Shown: positions 1-6,738, counted from the stretch's first letter. The stretch is DNA of 18,118 nt from Actinobacteria bacterium UBA3086 (GCA_002367305.1 DFBG01000170.1:1-18118); one strand, 5' to 3'. The notes: generated by a model from the sequence alone, not told the origin. Translations and numbers: made by a program.

Positions 1-25
1 TCGTGTCACGAAGATCTTGAAGTAA
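1..25 (+). CDS. tuf: Elongation factor Tu, C-terminal end only (partial)
   Basis: Positions 2-22 read Arg-Val-Thr-Lys-Ile-Leu-Lys, followed by TAA at 23-25. This is the usual C-terminal tail of bacterial EF-Tu, the GTPase that delivers aminoacyl-tRNA to the ribosome. In many bacteria tuf is the last gene of the str cluster and lies just ahead of rpsJ, as here (39-base spacer, no visible terminator). Only seven codons are in the window, so the call rests on the tail sequence plus context; the rest of the gene lies upstream of the window. Confidence 0.8.
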
Positions 26-64
26 TCGGGATACATCGTCTCGTTATCGACGGAGGGTAGAGAG

Positions 65-373
65 TTGGCGAACCAGAAGATCAGGATCCGGTTGAAGGGT
101 TATGACCACGAGATCGTGGACCAGTCCACGAAGATGATCGTGGACACCGCTCAGAAGACCGGTGCGAAGGTGTCCGGCCCCATTCCGCTGCCGACGGAGC
201 GCAATCTATATTGCGTCATCCGTTCGCCGCACGTGAACAAGGACAGTCGCGAGCACTTTGAGATGCGGACGCACAAGCGTCTCATCGATATTCTCGAGCC
301 CACGCCCAAGACGGTTGACTCGCTTATGCGACTCGATCTTCCCGCAGGCGTGGACATTGAGATCAAGCTCTAG
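65..373 (+). CDS. rpsJ: 30S ribosomal protein S10 (NusE)
   Basis: A 102-residue protein of normal S10 length. It has the N-terminal strand IRIRLKGYDH (residues 6-15), the GPIPLPTE stretch (38-45), the SPHVNKDSREHFEMRTHKR loop region and the C-terminal DLPAGVDIEIKL. S10 sits in the head of the small subunit; as NusE it also joins the NusB antitermination complex (family knowledge). The start is TTG at 65, supported by GGAGGG at 52-57 with a seven-base gap; no better in-frame start exists. It is the first gene of the S10 cluster and probably shares a transcript with tuf. Stop is TAG. Confidence 0.97.
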   Translation: MANQKIRIRLKGYDHEIVDQSTKMIVDTAQKTGAKVSGPIPLPTERNLYCVIRSPHVNKDSREHFEMRTHKRLIDILEPTPKTVDSLMRLDLPAGVDIEIKL

Positions 374-391
374 GAAGATATAGGTTTCGAC

Positions 392-480
392 ACCGACTCC
401 GCAGTGCGGATCGGTATGCAGTAGTGGTCCGCTGGGAAACGTCGCGCAGACGGTGCGACGCAGGCATGACCCAAGACCAC
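392..480 (+). promoter_or_regulatory. Structured RNA element in the rpsJ-rplC spacer
   Basis: The spacer holds two predicted domains. Hairpin I pairs 392-396 with 411-415 and 398-401 with 407-410, with one bulged C at 397 and a five-base loop. Domain II is closed by GTGGTC (424-429) with GACCAC (475-480) and encloses CGTCGC (440-445) with GCGACG (455-460). The rplC Shine-Dalgarno site starts at 487, right after it. There is no T tract, so it is not a simple terminator. A role in autoregulation or mRNA processing is inference. Confidence 0.45.
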
Positions 481-499
481 GTGAGTAGAAGGAATGAAC

Positions 500-1120
500 A
501 TGCGTAACACGATTCTTGGTAGGAAGCTGGGTATGACCCAGGTCTGGAGCGAGGACGACCGGTTGATCCCGGTGACCGTCGTCGAGGCCGGACCGTGCGT
601 GGTCAGCCAGGTCAAGACCGTCGAGAACGACGGCTATTCGGCAGCTCAGATCGCTTTTGGTGAGCTGAAGCCGAAGCAGACCAACAAGCCGACAGCCGGA
701 CACTTCGCGAAGTCTGGCATCGCGCCTCGTAAGCATGTCATCGAGGTTCGCCTCGCTGAGAGCGATGAGGTCAACGAGGGTGACGAGTTCACCGTCGAGA
801 TGTTCGAGGCGGGTGGCAGTGTCAACGTCACCGGTACGAGCAAAGGTAAGGGTTTCGCCGGTACGATCAAGCGTCACAACTTCAGTGGTGGCCCTGGTGG
901 CCATGGTTCGCACTTCCACCGAGCTCCCGGTTCGGTCGGTCAGTGCGCGACGCCTGCTCGCGTGTTCAAGGGCAAGAAGATGGCCGGTCACATGGGTGAT
1001 GAGACGGTGACCGTCAAGAACCTGAAGATCGTGAAGGTGGACGTGGAGCAGAACCTGCTTCTCGTCAAGGGCGCTGTCCCCGGTGGCAAGGGTGCCCTGC
1101 TCAAGATCCGCACCGCTTAG
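500..1120 (+). CDS. rplC: 50S ribosomal protein L3
   Basis: L3 nucleates 50S assembly and reaches toward the peptidyl-transferase centre. The N-terminus MRNTILGRKLGMTQVW is diagnostic, as are GGPGGHGSHFHRAPGSVGQ in the middle, the following VFKGKKMAGHMG and the C-terminal NLLLVKGAVPGGKG. Two ATGs lie close together at 494 and 500. I choose 500 because AGAAGGA at 487-493 touches the first ATG but leaves six bases before the second, giving 206 residues. The upstream spacer is long (about 126 bases) and structured. Stop is TAG. Confidence 0.97.
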   Translation: MRNTILGRKLGMTQVWSEDDRLIPVTVVEAGPCVVSQVKTVENDGYSAAQIAFGELKPKQTNKPTAGHFAKSGIAPRKHVIEVRLAESDEVNEGDEFTVEMFEAGGSVNVTGTSKGKGFAGTIKRHNFSGGPGGHGSHFHRAPGSVGQCATPARVFKGKKMAGHMGDETVTVKNLKIVKVDVEQNLLLVKGAVPGGKGALLKIRTA

Positions 1121-1140
1121 GTACGGACGGCATCCGGTAC
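1121..1140 (+). promoter_or_regulatory. Small hairpin between rplC and rplD
   Basis: GTAC (1121-1124) pairs with GTAC (1137-1140), and GG (1125-1126) with CC (1134-1135), leaving a bulged G at 1136. It begins on the base after the rplC stop and lies 15 bases ahead of the rplD Shine-Dalgarno site AGAGGAG (1155-1161). A short TTTT follows at 1150-1153, but it is ten bases past the stem, so I do not call a terminator. Confidence 0.3.
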
Positions 1141-1170
1141 CGGTATACGTTTTCAGAGGAGTAAGAAACG

Positions 1171-1794
1171 ATGGCAACTGTTGAGATCAAGAACACCACC
1201 GGCAAGAAGGTGGGTAGTGCCGAACTGACCGCTTCGGTCTTTGGCATCGACCCCCATCCTCACGCCGTGCATCAGGTGGTGCGCAGCCAGATGGCAGCGC
1301 GCCGCGCAGGTACGCATGCCACCAAGGGCCGCAGTGACGTTTCGGGTGGTGGAGCAAAGCCGTGGCGCCAGAAGGGCACCGGTCGCGCTCGCCAGGGTTC
1401 GATTCGTTCCGGTCAGTGGAAGGGCGGCGGCGTCATCTTTGGGCCGAACCCTCGTTCGTACGCTTTCAAGGTACCGAACAAGGTAGTCAAGCTCGCGATG
1501 CGCAGTGTCCTCTCGGCCAAGGCGGCTGAGGGCGTGCTCCACGTAGTCGACGAGTTCGGCTTCGACAAGCCGTGCACCAAAGACGCAGCTGTTGCGTTGG
1601 GTAAGCTCGGAATCGAGGGTCGTGTGACCGTGATCGTCGCCAACGACGACACCAACGCGATGCTCTCGCTTCGCAATCTCCCCAAGGTCCGTGTGATCAC
1701 GGCCTCTGAGGCGAACACGTACGATCTGGTAGACAATACCGCCGTGCTCTTCACTAAGCCGGCTTTGACCTGGCTTGAGGAGGTGCTGGCATAA
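1171..1794 (+). CDS. rplD: 50S ribosomal protein L4
   Basis: A 207-residue L4, a 23S-binding protein whose long loop lines the peptide exit tunnel; in several bacteria it also represses the S10 operon (family knowledge, not visible here). The conserved loop is present: VVRSQMAARRAGTHATKGRSDVSGGG, then KPWRQKGTGRARQGSIRS and GGVIFGPNPRSYAFKVPNKV. The ATG at 1171 has AGAGGAG nine bases upstream. Its TAA overlaps the rplW start by one base (TAATG), so the two genes are probably translationally coupled. Confidence 0.97.
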   Translation: MATVEIKNTTGKKVGSAELTASVFGIDPHPHAVHQVVRSQMAARRAGTHATKGRSDVSGGGAKPWRQKGTGRARQGSIRSGQWKGGGVIFGPNPRSYAFKVPNKVVKLAMRSVLSAKAAEGVLHVVDEFGFDKPCTKDAAVALGKLGIEGRVTVIVANDDTNAMLSLRNLPKVRVITASEANTYDLVDNTAVLFTKPALTWLEEVLA

Positions 1795-2081
1795 TGTACG
1801 ATCCCCGCAAGATCATCCTCCGACCGATCATCTCGGAGAAGTCTTACGACATGATCAATGACAACCGCTTCACCTTCGAAGTTGAGAAGAAGGCGACGAA
1901 GCCGCAGATCGCCCAGGCTATCACTGAGATCTTCGGTGTCACCGTCACCAAGGTGAACACCATGAACGTGGCGGGTAAGCCCCGCCGTCTTCGCGCTGCG
2001 AAGGGAACTACCCGGTCTTGGAAGAAAGCGATCGTCACCCTCAAAGAGGGCGATTCGATCCCGTTCTTCGAGGCTCAGTAA
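1794..2081 (+). CDS. rplW: 50S ribosomal protein L23
   Basis: A 95-residue L23, which binds domain III of 23S rRNA at the tunnel exit and docks trigger factor and SRP (family knowledge). It shows the N-terminal motif IILRPIISEKSYDM, the FEVEKKATKPQIAQAI stretch and the C-terminal WKKAIVTLKEGDSI. The start overlaps the rplD stop by one base; its Shine-Dalgarno site GAGGAGGT (1777-1784) lies inside rplD. Stop is TAA. A 141-base spacer separates it from rplB, unusually long for this operon. Confidence 0.97.
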   Translation: MYDPRKIILRPIISEKSYDMINDNRFTFEVEKKATKPQIAQAITEIFGVTVTKVNTMNVAGKPRRLRAAKGTTRSWKKAIVTLKEGDSIPFFEAQ

Positions 2082-2095
2082 CACTGTAGAAGGTT

Positions 2096-2184
2096 CGGTC
2101 GGAGCGGACGTCTGTTGAGAGATGGAGCCGCCCGGCACCGTGGTAGTCCGGCGTCGTGACCGCAGTGTCCCGAAAGGGGTGCAC
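2096..2184 (+). promoter_or_regulatory. Possible structured spacer between rplW and rplB
   Basis: Complementary segments are CGGTC (2096-2100) with GACCG (2158-2162), and nested CGGAC (2105-2109) with GTCCG (2146-2150). A separate hairpin follows: GTG (2165-2167) with CAC (2182-2184) and CCC (2169-2171) with GGG (2176-2178), capped by a GAAA tetraloop. It lies 26 bases ahead of the rplB Shine-Dalgarno site. The GNRA-capped hairpin is the more credible part; the five-base helices could be chance at this G+C. Confidence 0.3.
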
Positions 2185-2222
2185 GTCCCAGCGGAAGCGG
2201 CCATCGGACGGAAGGAGAGACA

Positions 2223-3053
2223 ATGGGACTGAAGAAATACAAGCCGACATCACCGGGGCGCCGTTTTCAGACGGTGTCCGACTTCGCGGATATCACGAAG
2301 TCGACCCCGGAGAAGTCGCTGTTGGAGCCGTTGCACAAGACGGGCGGTCGTAACAACAACGGCCGTATCACCACGCGTCACAAGGGTGGCGGCCACAAGC
2401 GCCGTTACCGCAAGATCGATTTCAAGCGGAACAAGGACGGCGTGCCCGCAAAGGTCGCGTCGATCGAGTACGACCCCAACCGGTCGGCTCGAATCGCCCT
2501 GCTGCACTATCTGGATGGCGAGAAGCGCTACATCATCGCCCCTCAGAAGCTTGGCGTCGGCGATATGGTCCAGTCGGGTCCTGGTTCGGATATCAAGCCC
2601 GGAAACGCGCTTGCACTGAACGACATTCCGACAGGTACCGTTGTTCACGCAGTTGAGCTACAGCCCGGTCGCGGTGCGGCACTCGCACGTTCGGCCGGTA
2701 CGTCCATCCAGTTGATGGGCAAGGAAGCCGGATACGCGATTCTCCGTATGCCGTCGAGTGAGATGCGTCGTGTTCTGTCGACCTGTCGCGCCACCGTGGG
2801 CGAGGTTGGCAATGCTGATCACGGCAACATCTCAATCGGTAAGGCCGGTCGTAACCGCTGGAAGGGTATTCGTCCCACGGTTCGTGGTACTGCCATGAAC
2901 CCGGTCGATCACCCCCATGGTGGTGGCGAGGGCAAGAACAAGTCTGCAGGCCGTCACCCTGTTACGCCCTGGGGTGTTCCCACCAAGGGTCATCGCACCC
3001 GCAAGAAGGGCCAGGCATCGGACCGCTTGATCATCCGGCGCCGCAAGAAGTAG
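2223..3053 (+). CDS. rplB: 50S ribosomal protein L2
   Basis: A 276-residue, full-length L2, needed for subunit joining and close to the peptidyl-transferase centre. The start MGLKKYKPTSPGRR, the RNA-binding region NNNGRITTRHKGGGHKRRYR (residues 45-64), the YIIAPQKLGVGD segment and the highly conserved NPVDHPHGGGEGK (226-238, with His230) are present, as is HPVTPWGVPTKGHRTR near the end. The ATG has GGAAGGAG at 2210-2217. Stop is TAG. It is followed closely by rpsS. Confidence 0.98.
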   Translation: MGLKKYKPTSPGRRFQTVSDFADITKSTPEKSLLEPLHKTGGRNNNGRITTRHKGGGHKRRYRKIDFKRNKDGVPAKVASIEYDPNRSARIALLHYLDGEKRYIIAPQKLGVGDMVQSGPGSDIKPGNALALNDIPTGTVVHAVELQPGRGAALARSAGTSIQLMGKEAGYAILRMPSSEMRRVLSTCRATVGEVGNADHGNISIGKAGRNRWKGIRPTVRGTAMNPVDHPHGGGEGKNKSAGRHPVTPWGVPTKGHRTRKKGQASDRLIIRRRKK

Positions 3054-3083
3054 TGGCTGAGACGACGAGGAGCTTGATCTGAG

Positions 3084-3356
3084 ATGAGCAGAAGCTTGAA
3101 GAAGGGACCCTTCGTCCAGCCGCGTCTCCTGGATCGTATCCAGAAGATGAACGAGGCGGGCGAGAAGAAGGTCATCAAAACGTGGTCGCGTTCTTCCACC
3201 ATCTTCCCGGAGATGGTAGGACACACGATTGCGGTGCACGACGGTCGTAAGCACGTGCCGGTGTACTGCACCGAGTCCATGGTCGGCCACAAGCTCGGCG
3301 AGTTCTCGCCGACCCGCACGTTCCGTGGCCACACGGGCGACAAGAAGAGCCGGTAG
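3084..3356 (+). CDS. rpsS: 30S ribosomal protein S19
   Basis: A 90-residue S19, which pairs with S13 in the head of the 30S subunit near the A and P sites. The start MSRSLKKGPFVQPRLLDRI, the WSRSSTIFPEMVGHTIAVHDG core and the end KLGEFSPTRTFRGHTGDKK are textbook. GAGGAG at 3067-3072 precedes the ATG at 3084 by 11 bases. Stop is TAG, and the next start follows within ten bases. Confidence 0.98.
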   Translation: MSRSLKKGPFVQPRLLDRIQKMNEAGEKKVIKTWSRSSTIFPEMVGHTIAVHDGRKHVPVYCTESMVGHKLGEFSPTRTFRGHTGDKKSR

Positions 3357-3365
3357 GGAGTGCCG

Positions 3366-3707
3366 ATGGAAGCCAGAGCAGTTGCACGTTATTTGAGGGT
3401 GAGCCCGCGTAAGGCTCGTCTCGTCGTGGACTTGATCCGCGGCAAGTCGATCGAAGACGCGCGCGCCATTCTGATGTTCACCCCTCGCGCTGCCGCTGAG
3501 GACGTTCTCAAGGTCCTCAACAGTGCAGTCGCGAATGCAGGTAAGAACTTGAAGATCAAGGCTGAGGACCTCTACGTCTCCACGACGTTCGTGGATGAGG
3601 GACCGACGCTCAAGCGCATACGACCGCGGGCCATGGGTCGTGCGTCCAAGATCAACAAGCGCACGTGTCATGTGACCGTGATCGTCAAGCAGCGAGAGGA
3701 GGCGTAG
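3366..3707 (+). CDS. rplV: 50S ribosomal protein L22
   Basis: A 113-residue L22, whose beta-hairpin lines the exit tunnel near the macrolide site (family knowledge). The start MEARAVARYLRVSPRKARLVV is characteristic; later motifs are NSAVANAG and PRAMGRASKINKRTCHVTVIV. An in-frame GTG lies two codons upstream at 3360, but it overlaps the Shine-Dalgarno site AGGGAG (3355-3360). The ATG at 3366, five bases after that site, is the better start. Stop is TAG. Confidence 0.97.
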   Translation: MEARAVARYLRVSPRKARLVVDLIRGKSIEDARAILMFTPRAAAEDVLKVLNSAVANAGKNLKIKAEDLYVSTTFVDEGPTLKRIRPRAMGRASKINKRTCHVTVIVKQREEA

Positions 3708-3711
3708 AGCC

Positions 3712-4428
3712 GTGGGTCAGAAGGTATATCCCGTAGGTATCAGGCTGGGAATCACAGAGAAGTGGCGTTCCCGTTGGTATCAGGGAAAGGGCTACAGCGA
3801 GACTCTCGCGCAGGATCTTGAAGTGAGGAAGTTTCTCACCGATCGACTTCGCCGCGCAGCCGTGTCCCGCGTGGACATCGAGCGCAAGGGTGACAAGGTC
3901 ATCGTCGAGCTGTGGACAGCACGTCCCGGCATCGTGATCGGCAAGAAGGGTTCTGAGGTCGATGCTCTGCGCAAGGAGCTCGAGAAGATGACCGGCGGAT
4001 CTGTCGCTGTGAACATCGTCGAGATCAAGCGCCCTGAGCTCGATGCAGTGCTCGTGGCACAGTCGGTCGCCGATCAGCTTGTTGGTCGAGTCGCATTCCG
4101 TCGCGCCATGCGCAAGGCGGTTTCGTCGGCCATGAAGAGTGGCGCGCTGGGCATTCGTATCCAGTGTTCCGGTCGTCTGGGTGGCGCCGAGATGGGTCGT
4201 CGTGAGTGGTATCGCGAGGGTCGTGTGCCGCTGCATACGCTTCGCGCGAAGATCGATTATGGAACCTCTGAGGCTCGCACCTCCATGGGAGCTGTTGGCG
4301 TCAAGGTCTGGATCTATCGTGGCGAGGTCCTTCCGGGTCAGCCTATCCCGACACCGGCGGACGATCGTCCTTCACGCCCTCGTCGCGACAATCGTGGTCG
4401 CGACAATCGCGGTGGAAGGAGAAACTAG
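3712..4428 (+). CDS. rpsC: 30S ribosomal protein S3
   Basis: A 238-residue S3, part of the mRNA entry helicase site. It starts at GTG (MGQKVYPVGIRLGITEKW) with AGAGGAGG of the rplV end just upstream. A KH domain with the GKKG loop (IVIGKKGSEVDALRKEL) lies near residues 75-95, and the C-terminal domain carries ALGIRIQCSGRLGGAEMGR. The end is a disordered basic tail with a repeated Asp-Asn-Arg-Gly unit. Only four bases separate it from rplV. Stop is TAG, and rplP starts on the next base. Confidence 0.97.
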   Translation: MGQKVYPVGIRLGITEKWRSRWYQGKGYSETLAQDLEVRKFLTDRLRRAAVSRVDIERKGDKVIVELWTARPGIVIGKKGSEVDALRKELEKMTGGSVAVNIVEIKRPELDAVLVAQSVADQLVGRVAFRRAMRKAVSSAMKSGALGIRIQCSGRLGGAEMGRREWYREGRVPLHTLRAKIDYGTSEARTSMGAVGVKVWIYRGEVLPGQPIPTPADDRPSRPRRDNRGRDNRGGRRN

Positions 4429-4854
4429 ATGCTTCTGCCTAAGCGAGTAAAGCACCGTAAAGTGCAGCGCGGTTCCATGAAGGGCAGCGCAAAGGGTGGC
4501 ACCAATGTGAGTTTCGGCGAGTATGGTCTCAAGGCCGTTGAGGGCGCATGGATCACCAACCGTCAGATCGAGGCAGCACGTATTGCCATGACGCGCTACA
4601 TGAAGCGTGGCGGTAAGGTGTGGATCTGTGTGTTCCCCGACAAGCCCGTGACGCAGAAGCCGGCCGAGACCCGCATGGGTTCCGGTAAAGGTAACCCCGA
4701 GAAGTGGGTCGCCGTGGTCAAGCCCGGGCGCATCATGTTCGAGGTCGCCGGTGTTCCTGAGGATGTGGCCAAGGAGGCCATGCGCCTTGCGGCACACAAG
4801 CTTCCGATCAAGTGCAAGTTCGTGAGACGAGCCGATACCGGTGGTGAGGCATAG
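4429..4854 (+). CDS. rplP: 50S ribosomal protein L16
   Basis: A 141-residue L16, which contacts A-site tRNA and is needed for late 50S assembly. The start MLLPKRVKHRKVQRGSMKG, the FGEYGLKAVEGAWITNRQIE block and RMGSGKGNPEKWVAVVKPGR are family signatures. The ATG directly abuts the rpsC stop; GGAAGGAG (4414-4421) inside the rpsC tail is its ribosome-binding site. rpmC in turn abuts its TAG, so rpsC-rplP-rpmC are probably translationally coupled. Confidence 0.98.
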   Translation: MLLPKRVKHRKVQRGSMKGSAKGGTNVSFGEYGLKAVEGAWITNRQIEAARIAMTRYMKRGGKVWICVFPDKPVTQKPAETRMGSGKGNPEKWVAVVKPGRIMFEVAGVPEDVAKEAMRLAAHKLPIKCKFVRRADTGGEA

Positions 4855-5070
4855 ATGAAGGCAATAGAGATCCGCGATATGGCAGACACGGAACTCCTTG
4901 AGAAGATCAAGGATTCCCGTGCCGAGCTTTTCAACCTGCGTTTCCAGCTGGCCACCGGTCAGCTCGATAACCCTGCTCGCATCAAGGACATCAAGAAGGA
5001 TATCGCACGCCTTCTCACCGAGATTCGTACCCGCGAGCTGAGCGCCGCCTCTGACGCGGCAGCATCGTAA
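4855..5070 (+). CDS. rpmC: 50S ribosomal protein L29
   Basis: A 71-residue L29, a two-helix protein beside the tunnel exit. It begins MKAIEIRDMADTELLEKI and carries the family core AELFNLRFQLATGQLDNPARI (written here to its key residues F-N-L-R-F-Q). It ends in an Ala/Ser-rich tail of about ten residues that is probably disordered. The ATG follows directly on the rplP TAG, with a GGTGAGG site (4843-4849) inside rplP. Stop is TAA. Confidence 0.96.
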   Translation: MKAIEIRDMADTELLEKIKDSRAELFNLRFQLATGQLDNPARIKDIKKDIARLLTEIRTRELSAASDAAAS

Positions 5071-5087
5071 GGACGGTTGGAGTAGAT

Positions 5088-5345
5088 ATGACAGAGCGCA
5101 ACAGCCGCAAGGTACGCACGGGAGTCGTTGTTTCGACAGCCGGCGATAAGACTTGCGTGGTCCAGGTTTCATCCAGAAAGCGTCACCCGCTGTACGGCAA
5201 GATGATGACGCACAGCACCAAGTTCCATGCACACGACGAGGAGAACGTTTGCGGCGTGGGCGACATGGTTTCCATCATGGAGACTCGTCCGCTCTCGAAG
5301 CTCAAGCGGTGGCGCCTCGTTGAGATCGTAGAGAAGGCCAAGTAG
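5088..5345 (+). CDS. rpsQ: 30S ribosomal protein S17
   Basis: An 85-residue S17, a primary 16S-binding OB-fold protein. The stretch RKVRTGVVVSTAGDKTCVV, HPLYGKMMTHSTKFHAHDE and the end RPLSKLKRWRLVEIVEKAK are diagnostic. TTGGAG (5077-5082) lies five bases ahead of the ATG. It is the last gene of the classical S10 operon; the next spacer holds a strong hairpin. Stop is TAG. Confidence 0.97.
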   Translation: MTERNSRKVRTGVVVSTAGDKTCVVQVSSRKRHPLYGKMMTHSTKFHAHDEENVCGVGDMVSIMETRPLSKLKRWRLVEIVEKAK

Positions 5346-5347
5346 CA

Positions 5348-5386
5348 ACGACCCGCTTCCGGGTGATATGCACCCGGTACGGTCGT
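5348..5386 (+). promoter_or_regulatory. Two-tier hairpin at the S10/spc operon boundary
   Basis: An outer helix ACGACC (5348-5353) with GGTCGT (5381-5386) encloses an inner perfect seven-base-pair helix, CCGGGTG (5359-5365) with CACCCGG (5371-5377), and a five-base ATATG loop. The internal loop is asymmetric (five against three bases). It starts two bases after the rpsQ stop codon and ends nine bases before the rplN Shine-Dalgarno site GGAGG (5396-5400). No T tract follows and I see no convincing promoter in the spacer. It sits where E. coli separates its S10 and spc operons. Confidence 0.55.
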
Positions 5387-5405
5387 CAACGGTACGGAGG
5401 ACGAG

Positions 5406-5774
5406 ATGATTCAGGCAGAATCCCGGCTCAAGGTGGCCGACAACTCTGGTGCACGCAAGGTGCTGTGCATCAAGGTACTCGGCGGATCCAAGCGTCGGTA
5501 TGCTCGTGTAGGCGACACCATCGTCTGCACGGTGAAGGAAGCGATTCCGAACGGCACCGTCAAGAAGGGCGAGGTCGTTAGGGCAGTCGTGGTCAGGACC
5601 AAGAAAGAGGTCCGCCGCAAGGATGGTAGCTATATCAAGTTCGATGAGAACGCTGCAGTTATCATCGATCTACAGGGCAACCCTCGGGGCACGCGCATCT
5701 TCGGCCCGGTCGCACGCGAACTGCGTGATCGGAAGTACATGAAGATCGTGTCGCTGGCTCCCGAGGTTATCTAG
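5406..5774 (+). CDS. rplN: 50S ribosomal protein L14
   Basis: A 122-residue L14, exactly the family length, which forms intersubunit bridges with 16S rRNA. It shows MIQAESRLKVADNSGARKVL at the start, the IVCTVKEAIPNGTVKKGEVV strand region, RKDGSYIKFDENAAVIID and the C-terminal GTRIFGPVARELRDRKYMKI. GGAGG at 5396-5400 gives a five-base gap to the ATG. It is the first gene of the spc-type cluster. Stop is TAG. Confidence 0.98.
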   Translation: MIQAESRLKVADNSGARKVLCIKVLGGSKRRYARVGDTIVCTVKEAIPNGTVKKGEVVRAVVVRTKKEVRRKDGSYIKFDENAAVIIDLQGNPRGTRIFGPVARELRDRKYMKIVSLAPEVI

Positions 5775-5787
5775 GAAGGTATGTGAG

Positions 5788-6111
5788 ATGGCGAAGTCCA
5801 TGACGATTCACAAGGGCGACAAGGTTAAGGTTATCGCCGGCAAGGACAAGGGCAAGGAGTCCCGCGTTCTCCGTGCGTATCCTTTCAAGGAGCGACTTGT
5901 GGTCGAGCGTGTCAACATGATCAAGAAGCATGCGCGCCCGACACAGAAGAACCCACAGGGTGGGATTCTTGAGATCGAGGGCACGATTCACGTGAGTAAC
6001 GTTATGCTCGTGTGCCCGAGCTGCTCGCAGGCAACTCGCGTGTCACGTAAGCGTGAAGATGGCGTACGTGTTCGTGTATGCAAGAAGTGCGGAAACGCAA
6101 TAGACAAGTAG
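5788..6111 (+). CDS. rplX: 50S ribosomal protein L24, zinc-ribbon form
   Basis: A 107-residue L24, an assembly-initiating 50S protein. The KOW motif HKGDKVKVIAGKDKGKESRVL lies near residues 8-28, followed by VERVNMIKKHARPTQKNPQGGI. The C-terminal half has Cys76-Pro-Ser-Cys79 and Cys98-Lys-Lys-Cys101, a four-cysteine zinc ribbon found in many but not all bacterial L24 proteins. GGAAGG at 5774-5779 overlaps the rplN stop and precedes the ATG at 5788. Stop is TAG. Confidence 0.97.
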   Translation: MAKSMTIHKGDKVKVIAGKDKGKESRVLRAYPFKERLVVERVNMIKKHARPTQKNPQGGILEIEGTIHVSNVMLVCPSCSQATRVSRKREDGVRVRVCKKCGNAIDK

Positions 6112-6118
6112 TTGGCCG

Positions 6119-6163
6119 TCGGCGAGGTAGTCTCGTCGAGAAGCGTCGGGTCGGAATCCGGCG
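6119..6163 (+). promoter_or_regulatory. Tandem hairpins ahead of rplE
   Basis: The first stem pairs TCGGCGAG (6119-6126) with CTCGTCGA (6132-6139), eight pairs including one G-T, with a five-base loop. The second pairs CGTCGG (6144-6149) with CCGGCG (6158-6163), with an eight-base loop. The rplE Shine-Dalgarno site GGAGGT starts at 6176. In E. coli, S8 represses the spc operon by binding near the rplE start (established), so a similar role is possible, but I cannot see the S8 site signature with certainty. Confidence 0.45.
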
Positions 6164-6188
6164 TGGATAAATGACGGAGGTATGACAG

Positions 6189-6731
6189 GTGGTACCCAGG
6201 CTTAAGACGCACTATAAGGATGAGTCAGTCGCCAAGCTGGAAGAGCAGTTCGGCTACGACAACATCAATGAGGTTCCCCGTTTGACCAAAATCGTGGTCA
6301 ACATGGGCGTGGGCGCCGCGTCCCAGGACAAGAAGCTCCTGGACTCGGCAATCGAAGACATGATGATCATCACCGGCCAGAAGCCGCAGGTGACTCGTGC
6401 CAAGAAGTCCATTGCGGGATTCAAGCTTCGTGAAGGTGTGCCGATCGGCTGCAAGGTCACGCTTCGGGGTGACCGTATGTGGGAGTTCTTCGATCGTCTG
6501 CTTTCGACCGCGATTCCGCGTATTCGAGACTTCCGTGGGATGCCTGCGACATCGTTTGACGGTCGCGGCAACTACTCCATGGGTGTCACGGAGCAGTTGA
6601 TCTTCCCGGAGATCGACTATGACAAGGTTAGTGTCATTCGTGGTATGGACATCACGTTTGTGATGTCTGCGAACACAGATGAAGAAGCGAAGGCATTGCT
6701 CGGCACCTTCGGTTTCCCGTTCAAGCGATAG
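6189..6731 (+). CDS. rplE: 50S ribosomal protein L5
   Basis: A 180-residue L5, which binds 5S rRNA and contacts P-site tRNA. Motifs in order: EVPRLTKIVVNMGVG (near residue 28), ITGQKPQVTRAKKSIAGFKLR, GCKVTLRGDRMWEFFDRLL and TEQLIFPEIDYDKV. The end reads AKALLGTFGFPFKR. The start is GTG at 6189, seven bases after GGAGGT (6176-6181); an ATG at 6182 is out of frame. Stop is TAG. Confidence 0.97.
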   Translation: MVPRLKTHYKDESVAKLEEQFGYDNINEVPRLTKIVVNMGVGAASQDKKLLDSAIEDMMIITGQKPQVTRAKKSIAGFKLREGVPIGCKVTLRGDRMWEFFDRLLSTAIPRIRDFRGMPATSFDGRGNYSMGVTEQLIFPEIDYDKVSVIRGMDITFVMSANTDEEAKALLGTFGFPFKR

Positions 6732-6738
6732 TTGTATT

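Noticed and set aside
206..1177. Long minus-strand open frame of 323 codons over rpsJ-rplC-rplD
   Set aside because: It lies opposite well-identified ribosomal genes, matches no family I recognise, and minus-strand frames of this kind are expected from the codon bias of GC-rich genes. The same holds for those at 4372-5232, 1413-2204, 2832-3671 and 10284-11036.
427..2196. Inverted pair TCCGCTGGG (427-435) and CCCAGCGGA (2188-2196) in two different spacers
   Set aside because: A nine-base match between two spacers in a window of this size is weak evidence, and the flanks do not extend it.
5348..5386. Spacer hairpins here and at 9190-9213 as intrinsic terminators
   Set aside because: Neither is followed by a T tract, and essential genes of the same array continue directly downstream.
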